Below are positions 53,401 to 60,252 of a DNA stretch of 64,000 nt, one piece after another. The number at the start of each line of letters is the position of its first letter. The first letter of the stretch is position 1. A model generated the notes under the pieces. That model was not told the DNA's origin. It did no database searches and was given only the letters and a program-made list of their open reading frames with translations. Source of the DNA: Leptothoe spongobia TAU-MAC 1115 (GTDB lineage Bacteria; Cyanobacteriota; Cyanobacteriia; Phormidesmidales; Phormidesmidaceae); assembly GCF_018739885.1 (NCBI RefSeq), contig NZ_JADOES010000010.1:1-64000 (forward strand), given 5' to 3'. The position numbers and the translations under genes are program-made.

Positions 53401-55939
53401 TGACTTGTTCGAGACACCAGCAGACACTCCATCGAACGAACAAGCCTTAGAACCAGCTGAGTCATCCTCGGCAGTTGATGACTTGTTCGATACACCAGCA
53501 GACACTCCATCGAGTGAACAGGCCTTAAAACCAGCTGAGTCACCCTCGGCAATTGATGACCTGTTCGATACACCAGCAGACACTCCATCGAGCGAACAGG
53601 CCTTAGAACCAGCTGAGTCACCCTCGGCAGTTGATGACTTGTTCGATACACCAGACACTATATCAAGCGAGCAAGCTTTAGAACCATTAGACTCCTTACT
53701 TTCCTCAGAACTCCCCGAAGAGATTAGTCAAGCGACGACTCTTGAGACTGACGACAACAATGAATTTGGTGATCTCGAAGCTCTATTAGATACCTCTGAA
53801 GAGTCAGTCAGCCCAGCTCCCTCAACATTGTCAACTAGTCCAACTCCCCCAGCAGCATCAACATCCGGCGATGATGAATTTGGCGATCTTGAGGCTCTAT
53901 TACAGGACGCCGACCAAACTTTAGCACCAACTTCAGCCAGCTCTACCTCTTATCGACCTACATCTAACCGATTATCCAGTCGTCGCATAGTGACCGATCA
54001 AACTATGCGTGTATCGGTCAGTCACTTAGATAATTTGAGCAATCTGGTTGGGGAATTGGTAGTCAACCGCAATACTCTAGAGCAGGATCAGGAACGCCTG
54101 CGTCAGTTTTTAGATAATCTATTGTTCCAGGTGCAACAACTCAATGATGTTGGTCAGCGGATGCGTGACCTCTATGAGCGCTCACTATTGGAAAGCTCTT
54201 TGATCTCTAGCCGACAATCATATCAGACAGCGTCTACAAGTACTCCTGCCGAGACAGATTTGAGCGATCACGCCACAGGTGAATCTTTTGATGCTCTGGA
54301 AATGGACCGGTTCACCGGGTTCCATACCTTATCTCAAGAAATGATTGAGCTGATTGTGCGAGTTCGAGAATCAGCGTCTGACATTGCCTATACGGTCGAA
54401 TCCTCTGATCAAGTCACTCGTCAGTTTAGACAGGTAACCAATCAGTTACAGGAAGGCCTTAATAAAGCTCGCATGGTACCCTTTGCCCAAACCGCATCTC
54501 GCTTACCTCGAGCAGTACGAGATATCTCCGTCAAGTGTGGCAAAGAAGCTCGCCTAATCGTTGAGGGTCGCGACATCCTGATCGACAAGATGATCCTAGA
54601 ACAGCTCTATGATCCTATGACCCATCTAGTAAACAATGCCATTACCCATGGTGTAGAAACCCCCGATGAGCGACGGTTAGCTGGGAAAACACCAGAAGGT
54701 GTTATTACAGTCCGGGCATTTTACCAAGGCAATCAAACAGTTATCTCGGTCGGAGATGATGGAGCCGGTATTAATCCTGATATTGTTAAGCAAAAGGCAT
54801 TACAGAAAGGATTGATTTCTCAATCAGATATCCAAACAATGACAGTTTTGGATGTTTATGACCTGTTGTTCCATCCTGGCTTTAGTACCAGAGATCAAGC
54901 AGATGACTTTGCCGGACGAGGATTTGGCATGGATGTGGTGCGCACATCCTTGGCAGATATTCGAGGTAATATCACCATCGATTCTGAACTTGGACGGGGA
55001 ACAAACTTCACTATTCGTTTACCCCTCACCCTCAGTATTTCTAAAGCCCTAAGCTGTATTAGCAATCAGGCTCGCATCGCCTTCCCCATGGACGGTGTGG
55101 AAGACATGTTTGACGTGTCACGAGAGCGTATTCAGAAAAATGATCAAGATGAGGATTGTATTCTCTGGCGCGATACCTTGCTACCCTTCCAAAACCTATC
55201 GGATCTGCTGTCGTTTAACCGCACCCTAGGTCGGGGACGAGTATATGGCGGGAACCAAGATGAGAATATGATTTCCATTGTGGTATTGCGTAGTGCCAAT
55301 AGTTTCATCGCCTTAGAAGTAGATCAAGTAATGGGTGAACAAGAGATTGTCATCAAACAGCTAGAAGGTCCTGTACCCAAGCCTACGGGTATTGCCGGAG
55401 CTACCGTCTTAGGTGATGGACGAGTAATGCCAATTGCCGATGTTCTGGAACTAATTGATTTAGCCCTGGGTCGAGTTCGTCGTGATCCTACTACCGCTGT
55501 ATGGTCTCAATTGGAAGAATCTGCTCCATCCCAAGAAGAACCCGCTAAGGTGAAGTCTGAACCTACAGTTTTGATTGTGGATGACTCCATCACGGTACGT
55601 GAGCTCCTATCTATGAGCTTTAATAAGGTGGGCTACCGGGTGGAGCAGGCCCGAGATGGTCAGGAAGCTTGGGAAAAACTACGTTCTGGATTGCCCTGTG
55701 ATTTAGTTTTCTGTGATATCGAAATGCCACGAATGGATGGATTAGAGCTCCTGTCTCGTCTGCAAAAAGATGATGGACTCCAGCAAATTCCCATTGCCAT
55801 GCTGACATCACGGGGTGCAGATCGACATCGTCAGATGGCCGTCGATCTGGGAGCTAGTGGTTACTTTACCAAACCATACTTGGAAGAAGCCCTGTTAGAT
55901 GCCGCCAACAAGATGCTCCATGGAGAAAGGTTGGTGTAG
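50438..55939 (+). CDS. hmpE: Giant hybrid CheA kinase with REC domain (HmpE/PilL)
   Basis: The product has about 1,833 aa. Residues 1-105 are an HPt domain with phosphorylated His49 (RAAHSVKGGAAML). A second conserved segment (about 160-270) follows, then an acidic, low-complexity linker of about 900 residues (275-1175) with at least eight DDLF motifs, five of them in 25-26 residue tandem repeats (53318-53695). The kinase core covers P3 (1180-1345), the ATPase P4 (HLVNNAITHGVE; DDGAGI; GRGFGMDVV), the CheW-like P5 (about 1535-1675) and a C-terminal receiver (VLIVDDSITVREL, Asp in LVFCDIEMP). It phosphorylates HmpB/HmpA-type regulators. A GTG three bases upstream is an alternative start. It is the last gene of the hmp operon. 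Confidence 0.93.
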   Translation: MLPEQQQRILGYFIEEAKDHLNTIEQGLLNLQATIVNPEMANEVFRAAHSVKGGAAMLGIESMQRTAHRMEDYFKLLKEAPIKVDRSLESMFLRVFDALQELLEQLQGPFGLTEEKEQSIMAGVEPVFQQLQEHLDQLVADADTNEVLEEVAPVAFTSPSPQPVEESALKLVFSSDVSAALREMLARFKQADTDESRLALEACCQMLERFGEQFNLPTWMNLVKHGRWAVCDRNNDYRTLAPVLIKEIKKAQDLVLAGREREILLSQELQTLGAAPEDVVDTPDSLDDLFADDALFTTNESEDTSVTANSDAIDIDDLSALEPNLDIDSVEPSPSPTEDGISIDDLLNNAVSTPSGPEVGAAELTSLADLFETSGDALDSDWQEEEVPITEGTSPSESLDIDISPDFEDLLNDDSSELGTNLNDFESGSELADLFGDTDNTDSLDNLDNSLEDPNQPSDTTNLSPTDTSPAENVGPLDGLFGDMATTDEVASVDDLFGDVDQSLPEPSIQENLDISSNLDELGALTSLETTSNDLTDIDLALDNATVTSETDALLSDSLEVATKATNSGFFSEDTSTPETSDSSDSEQSEFDDFFTVDEAIAEPPQKAVSGSLDDALWTENNRSDSASAPTPLGELSPDIWDSNPEQSLDNAAITDTDIDTSTQNIPDNNNLDGLELDDVWASVEDIDLDAAIAEPTQAGADVASTDSPKAELDDLFNNTGPELTTDDGLFGDTSPELTNDSAQETSTSSSLNEGFDGLFGENLENPDLPGDGTQPELDVFSLDEGLDNPFSDNIASEIAVDNLFNDSPAELASDIAGLDDGLENLELAESATGISDMTDLDVSLSGLNPTNSNLESTDIVSEPPSNDIEFDLLDLEDDGIVTGFVTDDNNLENDVETSLNNDTETDLLTDMATDEVVPAPFTDLNPELNELGLENSLNELEDSTIEVSSTETPAAEAPSAIDDLFETPDTPSSEQALDPAESIPAVDDLFETPADTPSNEQALEPAESSSAVDDLFDTPADTPSSEQALKPAESPSAIDDLFDTPADTPSSEQALEPAESPSAVDDLFDTPDTISSEQALEPLDSLLSSELPEEISQATTLETDDNNEFGDLEALLDTSEESVSPAPSTLSTSPTPPAASTSGDDEFGDLEALLQDADQTLAPTSASSTSYRPTSNRLSSRRIVTDQTMRVSVSHLDNLSNLVGELVVNRNTLEQDQERLRQFLDNLLFQVQQLNDVGQRMRDLYERSLLESSLISSRQSYQTASTSTPAETDLSDHATGESFDALEMDRFTGFHTLSQEMIELIVRVRESASDIAYTVESSDQVTRQFRQVTNQLQEGLNKARMVPFAQTASRLPRAVRDISVKCGKEARLIVEGRDILIDKMILEQLYDPMTHLVNNAITHGVETPDERRLAGKTPEGVITVRAFYQGNQTVISVGDDGAGINPDIVKQKALQKGLISQSDIQTMTVLDVYDLLFHPGFSTRDQADDFAGRGFGMDVVRTSLADIRGNITIDSELGRGTNFTIRLPLTLSISKALSCISNQARIAFPMDGVEDMFDVSRERIQKNDQDEDCILWRDTLLPFQNLSDLLSFNRTLGRGRVYGGNQDENMISIVVLRSANSFIALEVDQVMGEQEIVIKQLEGPVPKPTGIAGATVLGDGRVMPIADVLELIDLALGRVRRDPTTAVWSQLEESAPSQEEPAKVKSEPTVLIVDDSITVRELLSMSFNKVGYRVEQARDGQEAWEKLRSGLPCDLVFCDIEMPRMDGLELLSRLQKDDGLQQIPIAMLTSRGADRHRQMAVDLGASGYFTKPYLEEALLDAANKMLHGERLV
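53318..53695 (+). repeat. Five in-frame tandem repeats in the CheA linker
   Basis: Units begin at 53318, 53393, 53471, 53549 and 53627, i.e. spacings of 75, 78, 78 and 78 bp. Each encodes (A)(V/I)DDLF(D/E)TP...SSEQALEPAES. The first unit lacks one codon and the last is shortened. The near-identity at DNA level suggests recent duplication. Confidence 0.95.
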
Positions 55940-56081
55940 GGTGGGAACCCACCACCCAATGGGCATTACCTACCATCCAAGGAGACTGGAAGCATTCAAA
56001 ATCAATTATTTGATTCAAGGATTACTCGTTGGCGTGCTGCGTTAGGATCAAGCTATACCTAATGCCCATGGCAGACGATAG

Positions 56082-57569
56082 ATGACTTCTGGTGCAGCCC
56101 TCAATAAAACAACATCCTCCAGACAACGAGACTGGCAACCAATTGTTCAAGATTTTTTGCAGGTACTCAATGATGACCAGGTGATACGTCGCAAAGAGGA
56201 GTTACTCGTTTATGAATGTGACGGTCTCACCAGCTATCGTCAGCGACCGGCCATTGTCGTATTGCCAAAAAACACTGAAGAAGTAGCAGCAGCCGTTAAA
56301 ATCTGCGATCGCAATCAGATCCCCTTTGTTACTCGTGGTGCAGGCACCGGTCTCTCAGGCGGAGCCCTCCCCATCGAAGACAGTGTACTGATCGTCACCG
56401 CCTGTATGCGACAAATTTTGGACATCGACTACGATAACCAGCGCATCGTCGTCCAACCCGGTGTCATCAACAATTGGGTGACCCAGGCCGTTAGCGGTGA
56501 AGGCTTTTACTACGCTCCCGACCCATCCAGCCAGTCTGTCTGCTCCATTGGCGGTAACATTGCCGAAAATTCTGGCGGTGTTCACTGCCTTAAATACGGC
56601 GTCACAACTAACCATGTATTAGGACTAAAGCTAGTCTTACCTAACGGCGATATCGTCGATGTTGGCGACATGCCAGAAACTCCAGGCTACGACCTGACTG
56701 GCATTTTTGTCGGCTCCGAAGGGACCCTAGGAATCGCCACCGAAATTACTCTACGCATCCTCAAATCACCGGAAAGTGCCCAAACACTACTAGCCGACTT
56801 TAGTACCGTCGAAGCCGCAGGCAAGAGCGTTTCCGATATTATCAGTGCGGGCATTATTCCAGCTGGAATGGAAATGATGGATAACTTTAGTATCAACGCC
56901 GTTGAAAAAGTCGTTGCCCTTGATTGCTATCCCCGTGATGCAACTGCAATTCTCATCGTTGAAGTGGATGGCTCTCCCGCAGATGTGGAAGCCAGTGCTC
57001 AAAAGGTGAGTGAAATTGTTAAGGGAAATGGGGCTCGGAGCGTTGCGATCGCAACCACCCCCGAAGAACGCCTACGCCTTTGGAAAGGTCGCAAAGCCGC
57101 TTTTGCCGCCATGGGCAAACTCAGTCCCGACTATTACGTTCAAGATGGTGTCATTCCCAGAGCCCAACTACCCCATGTCCTCAATGAGATCGAAACATTA
57201 AGCCAAAAATATGGTTATGACGTTGCCAACGTCTTTCATGCTGGAGATGGTAATCTACACCCGCTAATTCTGTACAACAATGCTATCCCTGGTCAGCTCG
57301 AAACCGTCGAAGCATTGGGTGGCGAAATCCTCAAACTCTGCGTCGAAGCCGGAGGCAGTATCTCCGGTGAACACGGCATCGGAGCAGACAAACGCTGCTA
57401 TATGCCACAAATGTTTACTGACGCTGACCTTGAAACTATGCAATGGGTCCGCCATGCGATTAATACCGAGGGACTCGCCAATCCAACTAAGCTATTTCCG
57501 ACCCCCAAAACCTGCGGTGAGGCAGCTATAGCCGAAACGACCACGTTTAATGATGTGGAACGCTTTTAG
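56082..57569 (+). CDS. glcD: FAD-linked oxidase GlcD (glycolate/D-lactate dehydrogenase subunit)
   Basis: The 495-residue protein has the FAD-binding PCMH domain (PKNTEEVAAAVKICDRNQIPFVTRGAGTGLSGGALP; SQSVCSIGGNIAENSGGVHCLKYG) and the C-terminal FAD-linked oxidase domain (HAGDGNLHPLI; GGSISGEHGIGADKR). It should oxidise glycolate from photorespiration to glyoxylate, or D-lactate, passing electrons to the chain. glcE and glcF are not nearby. It lies 142 bp after hmpE and probably has its own promoter. Confidence 0.93.
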   Translation: MTSGAALNKTTSSRQRDWQPIVQDFLQVLNDDQVIRRKEELLVYECDGLTSYRQRPAIVVLPKNTEEVAAAVKICDRNQIPFVTRGAGTGLSGGALPIEDSVLIVTACMRQILDIDYDNQRIVVQPGVINNWVTQAVSGEGFYYAPDPSSQSVCSIGGNIAENSGGVHCLKYGVTTNHVLGLKLVLPNGDIVDVGDMPETPGYDLTGIFVGSEGTLGIATEITLRILKSPESAQTLLADFSTVEAAGKSVSDIISAGIIPAGMEMMDNFSINAVEKVVALDCYPRDATAILIVEVDGSPADVEASAQKVSEIVKGNGARSVAIATTPEERLRLWKGRKAAFAAMGKLSPDYYVQDGVIPRAQLPHVLNEIETLSQKYGYDVANVFHAGDGNLHPLILYNNAIPGQLETVEALGGEILKLCVEAGGSISGEHGIGADKRCYMPQMFTDADLETMQWVRHAINTEGLANPTKLFPTPKTCGEAAIAETTTFNDVERF

Positions 57570-57645
57570 CCATCCCACAAAGCAAAATCAAACAGCGATA
57601 CGTTCATCACCCTAGTAATAATACGTAGAAGGCACGGTGGCTGTT

Positions 57646-57662
57646 TGTACGAATTCTGTACA
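57646..57662. promoter_or_regulatory. Possible operator palindrome upstream of pilA
   Basis: TGTAC-N7-GTACA is a near-perfect inverted repeat 175 bp before the pilin ATG. It does not fit NtcA (GTA-N8-TAC), as the spacing is nine. A regulator is not identified; chance is possible. Confidence 0.25.
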
Positions 57663-57836
57663 TTGGCTGATAAGTCTACTAGTTTGTGAGGGTAGGTTAG
57701 AAACGTAGTGCTAATCAAGCTAGTCCAGGGCTTTTCAGGTTTTCAACCCAAGTGATAAGAGATCTGAATTCCATGGGTAGCTTTAAAGCAAGGAGCTAGA
57801 CGCTACATCCCAAACCTCAAGGAGACACATTACATA

Positions 57837-58439
57837 ATGAAGACCACTCTACGTGCAAAGCTACTGCAGCATCTAGCAGGTAAGAAAAAAGCTGACGAAG
57901 GTTTTACCCTAATTGAGCTGCTAGTAGTCATCATCATCATCGGTATTCTGGCTGCGATCGCTCTACCATCCTTCCTGAACCAGGCTAACAAAGCCAAGCA
58001 GTCTGAAGCTAAAACTTACATCGGTTCCATTAACCGCGCACAACAAGCTTATTACCTAGAAAACAATGAGTTTGCCACCCATGATGTATTTACACAGTTG
58101 GGTTTGGGAATCGATACTGAAACCGTAAACTACAAGTACAGTGTTGCAACTGATGGTAACAATAAGCAATATGCTCTCAGCGTTGCTGATCCAGATGGAG
58201 ATGCACTGAAGGCGTATGCTGGTGGTGTTAAGCTGGGCACCGTTGCAGGTACTGGTGAGGCAACTACCCTAGCAATCCTATGTGAAGCTCTAAAAGCACC
58301 GATTGAGCCTAGTGGCGCGGACCCCACCGCTGATGATGATCTTGGTTCCGTTGGTGGTGGCCTGACTGCCGCTGCTCTTAATTTGAACACTACTGGCGAT
58401 TTAGTTTGTCCTGCTACATTTAAGGATCTTGGTAGCTAG
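57837..58439 (+). CDS. pilA: Type IV pilin PilA-like, first of two
   Basis: The 200-residue prepilin has a long basic leader, a class III cleavage site (KADEG|FTLIELLVV) with Phe as the new first residue and Glu5, and the hydrophobic assembly helix (VIIIIGILAAIALPSF). The C-terminal domain has two cysteines (LCEAL and LVCPATF) that may form the usual pilin disulfide. It should polymerise into type IV pili after processing by PilD. AAGGAG lies before the ATG. A very similar second pilin follows after 408 bp. The chemotaxis-like hmp cluster upstream supports a motility role. Confidence 0.93.
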   Translation: MKTTLRAKLLQHLAGKKKADEGFTLIELLVVIIIIGILAAIALPSFLNQANKAKQSEAKTYIGSINRAQQAYYLENNEFATHDVFTQLGLGIDTETVNYKYSVATDGNNKQYALSVADPDGDALKAYAGGVKLGTVAGTGEATTLAILCEALKAPIEPSGADPTADDDLGSVGGGLTAAALNLNTTGDLVCPATFKDLGS

Positions 58440-58859
58440 TTAACGTTGACCATCTTTACTGAGGCTACTCCTCTCGGCTTGCTCACGTAGGTATCTGGGG
58501 ATTGGTCTTTTGGACTAAGCATCAATGCAATGCCGATACTTGACTCAGAGAAGAATTTTTGTTGAAAGTGATTGCCTGCAGCGAAGCTTTCATAATCTCA
58601 CTCTCCTGATTGTCATTTTTGGCATTGCATTAGTTTAAATAGAATTTTTAAAGACGATTAATGTACTTCGCTTCGTACAGCACTATTAAAGGCGGGATCT
58701 ACGTCATAGAACGAAGTATTTTTTCAAAAAGAATATTATTGTAAACGCGCAATCACCTAAATCTTAAAATTGAGCCAATACTATACTTATAGTCATGATT
58801 CTTCTTATAGACTTTTCACATGAATTTAGATTGCACGCGTATCAACGTTGGGGTTTAAG
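58440..58859. other. Intergenic region between the two pilin genes
   Basis: About 420 bp without a supported gene. A possible terminator lies at 58664-58724; the right part should hold the second pilin's promoter. Confidence 0.5.
58664..58724 (+). terminator. Possible terminator after pilA
   Basis: TACTTCGCT and AACGAAGTA can pair (eight Watson-Crick pairs of nine) and are followed by six T residues, but the loop is long (about 37 bases). Confidence 0.35.
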
Positions 58860-59450
58860 GTGATTCAGATTTTTCATTCCAGAGGTAAGGTCTTTGCTCG
58901 TCCCCTCAGCTTATATGACTCTCGTGAGCAAGGATTTACTCTCATTGAGCTTTTAGTTGTCATTATTATTATTGGCATACTAGCTGCGATCTCACTCCCG
59001 TCCTTTCTTTCCCAAGCAAACAAGGCTAAACAGGCAGAAGGCAAAGCCTATATAGGCTCTATAAATCGTGCTCAACAAGCCTATTTTCTCGAAAATTTGA
59101 AGTTTGCCCCCCAGGTTGCTTTTGATGAACTCGGTTTAGGCTTAAAGTCAGAAACGAATAACTACATTTACAGCATCGCTACAAATTCTGCAAACCTTAC
59201 CTATATCGTTAATGTTGCTAACCCCCAAACAGCTGCATTAAAAGCCTATGTTGGCCCCACAAAACTAGGCACATCGACCGCTGGCGAAGCAACAACATTA
59301 ACAACCATTTGTGAAGCTCTCTCAGCCCCTATTGAAGGAGGCAATGTGCCGGGAACAGATGCAAGTGGGTTAACCCTGGCAAACTTTGGATTAGGGGTGA
59401 CTGGTGCCCTCACCTGTGATGCGACAATATATACAGATATTGGTCAATAA
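58860..59450 (+). CDS. Type IV pilin-like protein, second of two
   Basis: This is a close paralogue of the preceding pilin: cleavage site SREQG|FTLIELLVV, Glu5, assembly helix (VIIIIGILAAISLPSF) and matching cysteines (TICEAL; LTCDATIY). No ATG fits the start; the GTG at 58860 gives 196 aa and the TTG at 58848 gives 200. The non-ATG start may keep expression lower than that of the first pilin. It is followed after 18 bp by a TPR-like membrane protein gene, probably co-transcribed. Confidence 0.9.
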   Translation: MIQIFHSRGKVFARPLSLYDSREQGFTLIELLVVIIIIGILAAISLPSFLSQANKAKQAEGKAYIGSINRAQQAYFLENLKFAPQVAFDELGLGLKSETNNYIYSIATNSANLTYIVNVANPQTAALKAYVGPTKLGTSTAGEATTLTTICEALSAPIEGGNVPGTDASGLTLANFGLGVTGALTCDATIYTDIGQ

Positions 59451-59468
59451 TCTAATCGTTTCTGTTCT

Positions 59469-60236
59469 ATGAAGAAAGCGCTTTCAGCGTTAACAATGTT
59501 AGCTGGAATTAGTCTAATTTTAGGTCTGCAAAAATCCTATATGGATTTCAACTTCAAACAGTTTTCTGTTGGCAGTAATCTAGAAAATACTACATCCGTG
59601 AGAACTGAACAACTTTACCTGTTAAGTACTCTACCTAAGCTAGGGTTTGAAAACCTATTTGCTGATGGAATATTCCTTAAATTTCTGCAATATTTTGGGA
59701 ATGACCCATTACGAGAACAAACCGGTTATGGCCTAAGTCCCGATTTCTTTAGCCTTATCTTGGCAAATGATCCATACTATATTCCATTCTACATATTTGC
59801 TTCTAGCAGTTCTACCATGTACGCTGGCCAGCCAACCCGTTCAGTTGCGTTACTAAATCAAGGATTAAAGCAATTGCAGCCTAATAAACCGGCAGACTCA
59901 TTTTTGGTTTGGCGTTATAAGGCCGCCGATGAACTCCTGTTCTTAGGTGATAGCGACAATGCTAAAGCGTCTTATCAAATGGCAGCGGACTGGGCTGATG
60001 TATCTAATCATCCCGATAGCGAGCTTGTTGCTCAACTTTCACGACGTATGGTGCAGTCTCTCCAGGTAAATCCTGATAACAAAATAGTTAGGATCAATGC
60101 ATGGCTAGGTCTCTTAAACTCTGCGTTGGATGATACATCTCGTCAGCGAATCATTGAAGAGATTAGAGCCCTAGGTGGGGATATTTCTATTGATAATAGC
60201 ACTGGCAAAATAAATGTTACCTTACCAGTAGAGTGA
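59469..60236 (+). CDS. TPR-like membrane-anchored protein, 255 aa
   Basis: The product starts with a membrane anchor or signal (MKKALSALTMLAGISLILGL) and then has helical repeats (YFGNDPLREQTGYGLSPDFFSLILANDPYYIPFYIFASSS; AADELLFLGDSDNAKASYQMAADWA) resembling TPRs. Function is unknown; similar proteins occur beside pilins and ligases in cyanobacteria. It follows the second pilin by 18 bp and converges on the ligase gene with 16 bp between. Role in pilus assembly or glycosylation is an inference from context. Confidence 0.7.
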   Translation: MKKALSALTMLAGISLILGLQKSYMDFNFKQFSVGSNLENTTSVRTEQLYLLSTLPKLGFENLFADGIFLKFLQYFGNDPLREQTGYGLSPDFFSLILANDPYYIPFYIFASSSSTMYAGQPTRSVALLNQGLKQLQPNKPADSFLVWRYKAADELLFLGDSDNAKASYQMAADWADVSNHPDSELVAQLSRRMVQSLQVNPDNKIVRINAWLGLLNSALDDTSRQRIIEEIRALGGDISIDNSTGKINVTLPVE

Positions 60237-60252
60237 CCTCGCATGAACTGCA

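Noticed and set aside
53318..53695. CRISPR or satellite repeat
   Set aside because: The repeat is in frame within the CheA linker and has no spacer structure.
57646..57662. NtcA binding site
   Set aside because: GTA and TAC are nine bases apart instead of eight.
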